This document shows, one piece after another, positions 1 through 4,869 of a DNA stretch of 15,847 nucleotides. The notes under the pieces are model-generated. The model had not been told where the DNA came from, ran no database searches, and was given only the letters and a program-made list of their open reading frames with translations. Source of the DNA: Candidatus Woesearchaeota archaeon (GTDB taxonomy: Archaea > Nanobdellota > Nanobdellia > Woesearchaeales > UBA525). Positions within the stretch are counted from its first letter, which is position 1. The number at the start of each line of letters is the position of its first letter. The position numbers and the translations under genes are program-made. The DNA lies in assembly GCA_013331575.1 (NCBI GenBank), contig DUGD01000084.1, forward strand, positions 1 through 15,847, given 5' to 3'.

Positions 1-763
1 TCTCTGCTGTCGTTGACACGTTTCGTGCAGTTTCATGGCTGATAAGCGACGCGCTCCAAGCCGCTCTGTCTGGCGCGCGTTCGGCTATCGCCGCCGTGAG
101 AGGACGTCCACCGTTCGTCAGGAGCGTGCTCGTCTTCGCGAGCGCGAAGAGGCGGCGGTCGTCGATAGCGCAATGCCTGCGCAGGTACTCATCGGGCGTG
201 CGGAGGCTCCCGTCTTTCACGACGATGATGTCTCTAGGGAGGTCGTTTTTGCTGTTGCCGCGTTTTCCGTCCGCGTCGGCTGTGCCTAGCGCCTGCGTTG
301 CCACCGCGTCCTCGCACAACGCCCGTAGTGTTCCGATGATCATGACTGGCGTGAGGAGCGCTCTCTCACCTTGTGTGCGTGCGAGTTCGTCGCGTCTGAT
401 AGATTCGGGGAGCGAAGCGGCGATGTTCGCGCCGCCTTCGATGCGTTTCGTCCTCACGGTGAACGTATCATTATCGGTAGCGGTGACGCTCACAAGTATG
501 GTCGCGATATCGAGCCGTTCGCGCTCCATGCCACGCGTGTGGACTGCGCACGTCTTCACGATAGCGATGCATCGGCTTGGTGTGCTCGCGATACTTGCGT
601 GGCCGCCGTCGATCCACACCGCTTTCGTGTCGGGGGACGGCGTGGTCTGGGGGATGGTTGTGAATCGTAGCTTGTCGAGCTCGAACGTGTTGCCGTCGTA
701 CATGGCGATCTCGCCATCGTAGTGCGCTATCCGCGCATCCGGGAAGAGCTCGTGAAAGTCCAT
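1..763 (-). CDS. nurA: NurA domain-like nuclease, partial (C-terminus beyond window)
   Basis: A continuous leftward frame starts at ATG 763-761 and runs off the left edge, giving at least 254 residues with no stop. Features match the NurA family of 5'-3' nucleases, which act with the HerA translocase in archaeal double-strand-break end resection. A first strand ends in IDGG (Asp52), a second strand ends in the KDGSL motif (Asp184), and a following strand reads ALAKTSTL (Lys210). This order of an acidic DGG, a DGSL and a Lys-Thr/Asp-Ser element is typical of NurA. The start is supported by a TATA-like box centred 25-26 bases upstream, so the mRNA is probably leaderless. The window does not show whether herA is adjacent. 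Assignment rests on motif pattern only, and the C-terminal catalytic residues are not visible. Confidence 0.68.
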   Translation of the reverse strand, partial: MDFHELFPDARIAHYDGEIAMYDGNTFELDKLRFTTIPQTTPSPDTKAVWIDGGHASIASTPSRCIAIVKTCAVHTRGMERERLDIATILVSVTATDNDTFTVRTKRIEGGANIAASLPESIRRDELARTQGERALLTPVMIIGTLRALCEDAVATQALGTADADGKRGNSKNDLPRDIIVVKDGSLRTPDEYLRRHCAIDDRRLFALAKTSTLLTNGGRPLTAAIAERAPDRAAWSASLISHETARNVSTTAE

Positions 764-784
764 GCGTGATGTTATCTGTGTACT

Positions 785-793
785 GTATTTATG
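785..793 (-). promoter_or_regulatory. TATA-like box of the nurA-like gene
   Basis: On the minus strand CATAAATAC preceded by AAAAG (BRE-like) lies with its core about 26 bases before ATG 763. This spacing predicts transcription starting at or next to the start codon. Confidence 0.6.
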
Positions 794-984
794 CTTTTGG
801 CGCTGTTGTCTCGTGTGCGGCTCTTGTCGGGGTTGCCGCGGAGGATGCATTGCTTCGTTGTCGCAAGTCCGTCTCGCCGCTCGCATAGCTGCTTCGCCTA
901 TTGGCTCGCAGACTCGCGGTTCGTCATCCACTCCAAGGCAGTCCTCAATCCAACGAAGAAGAATGAACTGACCGAGTTCTAAAC

Positions 985-1359
985 TTATTTCTTGACGAGG
1001 TGGCAGATGTCCGCTTGGCAGACTGGTTCACCATGCATGTCGTACGTGTAGAGATATGCGCCGCAGACATAGGAGCCCGCGAGCGGGGAGATCCTGACTT
1101 CGAGGGCGATCGTCGGGCCGAATGCTTGTGGGATGGTCGCCCATGACGATGACGCTTGGAGCGGCCCCCACATCTTGTCCGGGATGTGCGCCAACGCATC
1201 CTCCAGATACCGTCCTTGCGCTATCGTCCGAAGGGCGAAACGATACTCGTTCTCAGACATCTTGTCGCTCCATGCGCACACACTGCCGAAGCGCACGTCG
1301 AGCATTTCCCGCGCTATCTCAGTCAATCGCTCATTCCCGAGTTCCTGTATGCTCGCCAT
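985..1359 (-). CDS. Hypothetical 124-aa soluble protein
   Basis: I do not recognise this protein. It is 124 residues from ATG 1359 (an in-frame ATG at 1365 would add two residues). It has no signal peptide or membrane segment. The N-terminal half is helical and charged; the C-terminal half looks beta-rich (ALEVRISPLAGSYVCGAYL) and ends in LVKK. It has four cysteines at about 28, 101, 115 and 120, the last three clustered near the C-terminus. A small hot-dog-like or PaaI-like fold is possible but unsupported by any motif. ATG 1359 is preferred because a TATA-like box lies about 26-28 bases upstream and ATG 1365 would fall upstream of the predicted transcription start. About 190 bases with no supported gene separate it from the nurA promoter, so the two are probably transcribed separately. 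Confidence 0.7.
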   Translation of the reverse strand: MASIQELGNERLTEIAREMLDVRFGSVCAWSDKMSENEYRFALRTIAQGRYLEDALAHIPDKMWGPLQASSSWATIPQAFGPTIALEVRISPLAGSYVCGAYLYTYDMHGEPVCQADICHLVKK

Positions 1360-1382
1360 GACCATACGGAAAGCTCACGAGA

Positions 1383-1392
1383 GGTATAAACC
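1383..1392 (-). promoter_or_regulatory. TATA-like box for the 985-1359 gene
   Basis: Minus-strand GGTTTATACC has its core about 26-28 bases upstream of ATG 1359, which supports a leaderless or nearly leaderless mRNA. Confidence 0.55.
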
Positions 1393-1445
1393 CTCCGCCG
1401 ACCCCCACGCCTGCAACTATCGACCAGAGGTAAAAAGGCCATACT

Positions 1446-1455
1446 TTTTTAAATC
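1446..1455 (+). promoter_or_regulatory. TATA-like box for the secreted Y/G-rich gene
   Basis: TTTAAA at 1448-1453, inside a T-rich run, is centred 25.5 bases before ATG 1476. This matches the leaderless spacing seen at other genes in the window. Confidence 0.6.
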
Positions 1456-1475
1456 TCGACGCGCTCCCGAAAGGC

Positions 1476-1805
1476 ATGAACAGTAAGACACTCCTCGTCG
1501 TCCTCTTCGCGATAGCAGCAGTGCTCCTCTTCACCGAGAGCGCGCACGCGTACGGTTCGGGATTCCCCGCCTACGACTATCCGAGCAACCAGTACGGCAT
1601 GGAGGCACGATACTATAACGGCCCGTGGGGCGAGCGCATGGTATACGGCGCGTACGGCTACTTCCCGAACTTCAACGGGAACTACCCCTACGGGTACCGC
1701 ACATACGGCTATTTCTACACACCCCAGGACTTACGCTACGGCAACACGATGCGATTCGTCTCGAACAACTACGGCGGATACGGCTCGTTCGGCAATAGAT
1801 GGTAA
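1476..1805 (+). CDS. Secreted Tyr/Gly/Asn-rich low-complexity protein
   Basis: The protein has 109 residues. The first 25 form a classical Sec signal peptide: short basic start (MNSK), hydrophobic core LLVVLFAIAAVLLF, and an AHA cleavage site before YGSG. The mature chain is about 84 residues with about 18 Tyr and 15 Gly, plus many Asn, Phe and Pro, and no Cys. Short units such as YG, GYF, YNG and NYGGYG recur without an exact period. No enzyme motif is visible. The composition resembles structural, adhesive or aggregation-prone surface proteins, so an envelope or matrix role is an inference. It has its own TATA-like box and no evident operon partner; the pilin-like gene downstream has a separate promoter. 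I know no family name for it. Confidence 0.85.
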   Translation: MNSKTLLVVLFAIAAVLLFTESAHAYGSGFPAYDYPSNQYGMEARYYNGPWGERMVYGAYGYFPNFNGNYPYGYRTYGYFYTPQDLRYGNTMRFVSNNYGGYGSFGNRW

Positions 1806-1962
1806 AGACCACGCCACAGGGCACACGCAAGTCTATAGTCCGACACATATAGCTCGATGAACGTTGACGAGTAGATACGCAGCTGCTCGGAACGAATCAG
1901 TCACGAGCGGCAAGAGTCCCACCGTGGACATCGACCGCAACAACCGCGCCCCTCAAGAGCAA

Positions 1963-1972
1963 TATTTATAAA
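1963..1972 (+). promoter_or_regulatory. TATA box of the pilin-like gene
   Basis: ATTTATAAA lies in this stretch, with TATAAA centred 25.5 bases upstream of ATG 1995. It is a near-consensus archaeal TATA element. Confidence 0.65.
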
Positions 1973-1994
1973 CCTCGAAGGGCGGACCTAAAGC

Positions 1995-2450
1995 ATGGAG
2001 CGAGGTGGGAGCACTATTAGGTTTCTCGGGCGTAAAGGCATGTCTCCACTCATAGCCACGGTGCTCCTCATGGCGTTCGCCGTCGCGCTCGGCGGCATGA
2101 TCATGAACTGGAGTTCAAGCCCCGGGACTGGAGGAGAGTGCGACAGCATCCAGATCCGCGTCGGGAAGATGTGCGCGCAAGACGACAAGATACTCCTCTC
2201 GATGCGCAACACGCCCGAGAGCGTCGGCCTTGTGGGCGTCAACCTGCAGATCACCCAGAACGGTTTCAAGAGCGTCGCGTACATCAAGGATTCAGCGCTC
2301 GCACCAGGACAACCGCTCGAAGTGACCGTGCCCGCGGCAGTGGATGCGACATCGACCGTGGACATCCTAGGGATGATAGGCAGTACTGCGAACCCGGTAA
2401 CGTGCAGCAGACCTATCGCCACCGCCGAACCCATCAAGCCGTGCGAATAG
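1995..2450 (+). CDS. Archaeal type IV pilin-like protein (class III signal peptide)
   Basis: The protein has 151 residues. The N-terminus carries a hydrophilic leader ending in GRKG (to residue 15), followed by the hydrophobic stretch MSPLIATVLLMAFAVALGG. This is the classic archaeal prepilin/archaellin arrangement, cut after the Gly by a PibD/FlaK-type peptidase, with the hydrophobic helix forming the filament core. The globular part is about 110 residues, predicted beta-rich, with four cysteines (49, 60, 137, 150) that could form two disulfides. The start at 1995 is supported by the TATA box and by the need for the charged leader, which the internal ATG at 2040 would remove. No assembly ATPase or membrane platform gene is nearby, so it is an orphan subunit here. 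It could be a pilin, adhesin subunit or archaellin; length and lack of known archaellin motifs favour a pilin-like protein. Confidence 0.85.
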   Translation: MERGGSTIRFLGRKGMSPLIATVLLMAFAVALGGMIMNWSSSPGTGGECDSIQIRVGKMCAQDDKILLSMRNTPESVGLVGVNLQITQNGFKSVAYIKDSALAPGQPLEVTVPAAVDATSTVDILGMIGSTANPVTCSRPIATAEPIKPCE

Positions 2451-2540
2451 ACCGCCATGAGTTCTACAAGACAATCTTAAACGCTACCCGAATGGCGTTG
2501 ATGCAATAGATGCTTGTGTTGTGGCCTTGGCGCAAAACCA

Positions 2541-2573
2541 GACGCTCGAGAATGGTCGCAACCCTCGAGCGTC
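2541..2573 (+). repeat. Hairpin 1 of array: perfect 10-bp stem
   Basis: GACGCTCGAG (2541-2550) pairs perfectly with CTCGAGCGTC (2564-2573). The 13-base loop holds an inner GGT/ACC pairing around CGCA. Visible directly by complementarity. Confidence 0.8.
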
Positions 2574-2583
2574 GCACAAGGAC

Positions 2584-2611
2584 TGCGCGAGGGAGATGTT
2601 CTCCCTGCGCA
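2584..2611 (+). repeat. Hairpin 2 of array: 12 bp, TGT triloop, bulged G
   Basis: AGGGAGA (2590-2596), loop TGT, TCTCCCT (2600-2606). Below it a single G (2589) is bulged, then TGCGC pairs with GCGCA. The stem is 7 bp plus 5 bp. Confidence 0.8.
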
Positions 2612-2614
2612 AGA

Positions 2615-2638
2615 AACGGCGGAAGTGTCTTCCGCGTT
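2615..2638 (+). repeat. Hairpin 3 of array: 10 bp, TGT triloop, bulged G
   Basis: GCGGAAG (2619-2625), loop TGT, CTTCCGC (2629-2635). A single G (2618) is bulged on the 5' side, then AAC pairs with GTT. This is the same geometry as hairpin 2 with a different sequence. Confidence 0.8.
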
Positions 2639-2664
2639 CAAGAATTCGACTCGAATTCTTCGAA
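2637..2664 (+). repeat. Hairpin 4 of array: 9-bp perfect stem, ACT triloop
   Basis: AAGAATTCG (2640-2648), loop ACT, CGAATTCTT (2652-2660). A possible extension pairs TTC with GAA across a bulged C (2661). Three GAATTC sites fall within 26 bases here. A weaker fifth stem follows at 2662-2677: GAATTC, loop CTT, GAATTTC with one bulged T. Confidence 0.78.
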
Positions 2665-2749
2665 TTCCTTGAATTTCTTCGCGTCATACAAACGCCGCCA
2701 CAAAAAGCACAAATTAGTGATTTGCCTTAGAGCCACCATGAACGGATAA

Positions 2750-2757
2750 TTTATATA
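2750..2757 (+). promoter_or_regulatory. Strong TATA box for the mini zinc-ribbon operon
   Basis: TTTATATA is a consensus archaeal TATA box. The predicted start of transcription is near 2780, giving a leader of roughly 38 bases before ATG 2818, which then uses the Shine-Dalgarno sequence AGGTGA at 2808-2813. Confidence 0.65.
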
Positions 2758-2817
2758 GGTCGTCTCGTGTAAAATTGACGAGCTGAACGTCAGAACACAG
2801 CGATCACAGGTGACAAC

Positions 2818-2961
2818 ATGCAGTGCGCTAAATGCAAGACAGAGATGCACAAGAAAGGGACGATGACGTCGGGCAACACGAAGTACGAGAAGTGGCAATG
2901 CACGAAATGCTGGACTGAACAGTCGAAAGCGGTCGGCATCATCGGCGGCATGCCGAAGTAG
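2818..2961 (+). CDS. Mini zinc-ribbon protein, 47 aa
   Basis: This small gene encodes 47 residues. Two knuckles, CAKC (residues 3-6) and CTKC (28-31), are separated by about 21 residues, the spacing of a zinc ribbon binding one Zn(II). The chain between them is basic and polar (HKKGTMTSGNTKYEKWQ), and the C-terminus is a short GIIGGM tail. Zinc ribbons of this size occur as nucleic-acid-binding proteins or as subunits of larger complexes; nothing here chooses between these. It has the Shine-Dalgarno sequence AGGTGA four bases before the ATG and a strong promoter. It probably forms an operon with the tail-anchored mini protein 32 bases downstream. Confidence 0.82.
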   Translation: MQCAKCKTEMHKKGTMTSGNTKYEKWQCTKCWTEQSKAVGIIGGMPK

Positions 2962-2993
2962 ACCGCATAAACGACCATCAATAGGGTGTCCTC

Positions 2994-3164
2994 ATGGCAT
3001 CATTCCAAGAACAACTGCAAGAGCTCAATGATCGGTTGGAACAATGGTTCGAATCGGCCAAGCAATACTTCTCGCAGTTGAATGACTATGAAAAATACGC
3101 GTGGGGCGCCGAAGCGGTAGGCGGCGCGCTCGTCATAGCAGGGATAGTCTTGTTCATAGTATAA
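2994..3164 (+). CDS. Mini tail-anchored membrane protein, 56 aa
   Basis: The protein has 56 residues. Residues 1-33 form a polar, probably amphipathic helix rich in Gln, Glu and aromatic residues (FQEQLQELNDRLEQWFESAK). Residues 38-56 form one C-terminal hydrophobic segment (AEAVGGALVIAGIVLFIV), ending the protein inside the membrane. That is the layout of a tail-anchored protein with its helix facing the cytoplasm. A GGTG Shine-Dalgarno-like element lies in AGGGTGTCCTC before the ATG. It follows the mini zinc ribbon with 32 bases between them and no promoter, so co-transcription is likely. I do not recognise the family. Confidence 0.75.
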   Translation: MASFQEQLQELNDRLEQWFESAKQYFSQLNDYEKYAWGAEAVGGALVIAGIVLFIV

Positions 3165-3174
3165 CATCGTAGTA

Positions 3175-3184
3175 TTGTATACAA
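3175..3184. repeat. 10-bp perfect palindrome
   Basis: TTGTATACAA lies just after the mini membrane protein gene, in the 116-base spacer between convergent genes. A short palindrome of this kind may be chance; no partner site was seen. Confidence 0.35.
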
Positions 3185-3280
3185 ACAGGATAAAGACTGT
3201 GTGTCTCCTGAAGGATTCTCGAAAGAAATTCCTTTGATGCGCGTTGAAACCGTGCGTTCGAAAGAAGACGCGACAACGCA

Positions 3281-4114
3281 TCAAGCAGGACGGCGTTCAG
3301 GTGTCGCTTCCCGGCCCAATTTCACGCCGCCAGGAGGCAGCACCGCGATGATATCATCAAGGTCCGCATCCAACAACTTCGCCAACCGCTTCCCCACATC
3401 CGACGCCTTATCATTACCCTGGATGACCATGTAACCACGGCCGCAGTGGTGCACCACAGCAGTCTTCGAGGCGGCCATCACACGACCGTCGGGCAGTCTA
3501 CCGATGCATATCTCGAGCTGCGGGTTGAGGTACTTGACGCTGCCGCGCACCATGAACGCGCCCTTAGGCAGGTACTCGCCCGGGTTCGGTTCTTTCGAGA
3601 GCTGCGATGGCTCGACATAGAACACCTCGATCGCAGCCATACCGAGTTTCCATGCACGGCAATAGACCCCGCAGAACTGCGCAGCCTCCGCAAGCGTCGA
3701 TTGCGGAACCTCTTTACCACCGGCCTTCACTACGACGAACGGCGATCCCGCCATGTCCGTGTGGAAGACCACATCTCCTGCATCGGCGTGCTTTTTCACG
3801 ACGAGTTCGTTCGTCGACGCATCGCGCCCGCCGATACAGAGGAATCCATCCGATGATTGGAACCATCGCAGTTTCTCGTACCACTCGCGTTTGCGGGCGG
3901 CCTTCGCACGACGCGCAGCATCGGCCACTAAAGCATCATCGACGGCCTGCTGCACGCCGAGCGCATTCTGCTCTTCGAGCACGCGCAGTCTCTCCTGCGC
4001 GAGGAGCACCGCCTTGCGCGCGCCCTCCGCTTTCTTCTTCGCCTTCTTCGCGCGCTCGAAGTAGTCGGCGGCGTTCTGCTCGACCGATTTGCGGATGTCA
4101 AGAGTGATGCGCAT
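3281..4114 (-). CDS. Stand-alone NFACT-R (DUF814) protein, RqcH/NEMF-related
   Basis: The protein has 277 residues. Residues 5-75 resemble the coiled-coil arm of RqcH/NEMF, opening with LDIRKSVEQNAADYFERAKK and a Lys/Ala-rich heptad region. Residues 79-196 are the NFACT-R domain, with WYEKLRWFQSSDGFLCIGGRDA, the FHTDMAGSPFVVVK core, an EAAQFCGVYCRAWK helix, GEYLPKGAFMVRG, and a C-terminal segment to LPPGGVKLG. Full-length RqcH/NEMF proteins also have NFACT-N and HhH domains before the coil; these are absent, and the start at 4114 has its own TATA-like box 25.5 bases upstream, so this is a short form rather than a cut-off gene. RqcH binds 60S/50S-peptidyl-tRNA complexes and recruits tRNA-Ala for C-terminal tailing. 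Without NFACT-N this protein may work with a separate partner or only bind ribosomes or RNA. Confidence 0.88.
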   Translation of the reverse strand: MRITLDIRKSVEQNAADYFERAKKAKKKAEGARKAVLLAQERLRVLEEQNALGVQQAVDDALVADAARRAKAARKREWYEKLRWFQSSDGFLCIGGRDASTNELVVKKHADAGDVVFHTDMAGSPFVVVKAGGKEVPQSTLAEAAQFCGVYCRAWKLGMAAIEVFYVEPSQLSKEPNPGEYLPKGAFMVRGSVKYLNPQLEICIGRLPDGRVMAASKTAVVHHCGRGYMVIQGNDKASDVGKRLAKLLDADLDDIIAVLPPGGVKLGREATPERRPA

Positions 4115-4134
4115 ACATACGATATCGAAAAATC

Positions 4135-4144
4135 GTTTATAATG
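4135..4144 (-). promoter_or_regulatory. TATA-like box of the NFACT-R gene
   Basis: Minus-strand CATTATAAAC is centred about 25.5 bases upstream of ATG 4114, predicting a leaderless mRNA. Confidence 0.6.
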
Positions 4145-4230
4145 ATTTAGGTATATACAATTCCCCCAGCACCCACAACCATCATCCCCATATCAACCCA
4201 CATCTCGTGCAGTACACAACCGGCGTACAA

Positions 4231-4249
4231 CTAGTAGGATAACTACTAG
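4231..4249. promoter_or_regulatory. Operator-like inverted repeat with overlapping direct repeat
   Basis: CTAGTAG (4231-4237) and CTACTAG (4243-4249) are perfect inverted arms around GATAA. TAGGATAAC also occurs twice, at 4235 and 4247, with a 12-base period. It lies between the divergent NFACT-R and DUF134-cluster promoters. An operator role is an inference. Confidence 0.5.
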
Positions 4250-4303
4250 GATAACAGTAGCAAGCACCATCAAAGAACACAGCACCACCCCGCACAGCAC
4301 CGG

Positions 4304-4313
4304 TGTATATAGA
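4304..4313 (+). promoter_or_regulatory. Probable TATA box of the 4395-6030 cluster
   Basis: GTATATAG, with TATATA at 4306-4311, is the best TATA element upstream. It predicts a transcript start near 4334 and a leader of about 60 bases that contains the inverted repeats at 4340-4382. Confidence 0.5.
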
Positions 4314-4339
4314 ATATCAACGATACATTCAAATAGTAG

Positions 4340-4382
4340 TTATGAATTATTATTCATAATTCTTCTGAACACAAGAAGAATT
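4340..4382 (+). promoter_or_regulatory. Two overlapping inverted repeats in the leader of the DUF134 cluster
   Basis: TTATGAAT (4340-4347) and ATTCATAA (4352-4359) are perfect arms around TATT. AATTCTTCT (4358-4366) and AGAAGAATT (4374-4382) are perfect 9-bp arms around a 7-base loop. The two elements share bases 4358-4359, so both full stems cannot form at once. They end 12 bases before ATG 4395, next to a GGAAG element. They could be operator half-sites or leader-RNA hairpins. Confidence 0.5.
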
Positions 4383-4394
4383 GGAAGTATAAAT

Positions 4395-4553
4395 ATGCCA
4401 AACAAAGACGGAACAGGACCAGACGGCAACGGATGCCGGAAAGGACAACAGCGACAGAACCAAGGAGGTTGCCGACGCAAAGGAAAAGGAATGGGACAGT
4501 GCCAACAACGAGGTGCGGGACGCAACGGAGGAACACAGAATGCCCCGGCCTAG
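4395..4553 (+). CDS. Gly/Gln/Arg-rich mini protein, DUF5320-like N-terminus
   Basis: The protein has 52 residues. It begins MPNKDGTGPDGNG, which recalls the MP..DGTGP.G.G start of the small DUF5320-type proteins often found next to DUF134 genes. The rest is a Gly/Gln/Arg/Lys-rich low-complexity chain with three Cys (14, 26, 36) and no hydrophobic core, so it is probably disordered. Its last 14 bases overlap the start of the DUF134 gene, implying translational coupling. The family's role is not established to my knowledge; the Cys-containing Gly-rich chain and neighbours suggest metal or redox biology, which is an inference. The weak GGAAG site at 4383-4387 is the only candidate ribosome-binding site. 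Confidence 0.7.
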   Translation: MPNKDGTGPDGNGCRKGQQRQNQGGCRRKGKGMGQCQQRGAGRNGGTQNAPA

Positions 4554-4839
4554 GAGCTGCCCTCGCATCGGTACCAACGCCGCAGCGACGTACTACAAAC
4601 CCGCAGGCGTGCCGATGCGACAGCTCGAAGAGGTGATACTCGGCAGTGAAGAGATAGAAGCACTGCGCCGATGCGATCTCGATGGCAACGACCAGACGAC
4701 CGCGGCCGAGCACATGACGGTATCACAACCGACAGTCAACAGAATACTGCAATCAGCGCACAAAAAAATAGCGGACGCGATCATCAACGGCAAAGCAATA
4801 CGGATACAACAACCACAAACGAATAACCAACAACCATAA
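4540..4839 (+). CDS. DUF134 family HTH regulator
   Basis: The protein has 99 residues. From ATG 4540 it reads MPRPRSCPRIG, the conserved DUF134 (PF02001) opening, then ATYYKPAGVPMRQLEEVILGSEEIEALRRCDLDG, and a helix-turn-helix at about residues 50-75 (QTTAAEHMTVSQPTVNRILQ) related to sigma-70 region 4-type HTH domains. It ends with KIADAIINGKAIRI, as in the family, plus a Gln/Asn-rich tail. The family is predicted to bind DNA. The start is chosen because GGAGG at 4527-4531 sits eight bases before ATG 4540 and the family begins there; an upstream in-frame ATG at 4513 would add nine unrelated residues. It overlaps the mini protein by 14 bases and is followed after 30 bases by the Trx-CcdA gene. 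It may control its own cluster through the inverted repeats upstream. Confidence 0.92.
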   Translation: MPRPRSCPRIGTNAAATYYKPAGVPMRQLEEVILGSEEIEALRRCDLDGNDQTTAAEHMTVSQPTVNRILQSAHKKIADAIINGKAIRIQQPQTNNQQP

Positions 4840-4869
4840 CCAATTGTGAACGCATAATGAGTGATATCT

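Larger units (their letters stand above)
2459..2749 (+). other. Gene-free spacer carrying a run of hairpins
   Basis: I see no convincing coding frame between the pilin-like gene and the next promoter. Short open frames here lack start signals and would encode low-complexity peptides across the palindromes. The stretch contains four to five consecutive stem-loops between 2541 and 2677, annotated separately, followed by an A/T-richer segment leading into a strong TATA box. Confidence 0.6.

Noticed and set aside
96..722. Long open rightward frame (208 codons)
   Set aside because: It lies opposite the nurA-like gene, encodes a Ser/Arg/Val-rich sequence with no motif, and has no promoter or ribosome-binding site.
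764..984. Leftward frame stays open upstream of ATG 763, suggesting a longer nurA-like protein
   Set aside because: The extension lacks an ATG with supporting signals, is Arg/Gln-rich, and crosses a good TATA box with leaderless spacing to ATG 763.
2642..2667. Three GAATTC sites within 26 bases, suggesting a cloning artefact
   Set aside because: They are parts of matched stems with surrounding native-looking sequence, and no vector-like sequence is seen; chance or structural selection is simpler.
2638..2898. Leftward open frame crossing the hairpins and the next promoter
   Set aside because: It runs antisense over the zinc-ribbon start, has no start signal, and its product is low in recognisable features.
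3047..3058. GGTTCGAATC, a T-arm-like sequence suggesting a tRNA
   Set aside because: It lies inside the tail-anchored mini protein gene and no acceptor stem, D-arm or anticodon arm can be assembled around it.
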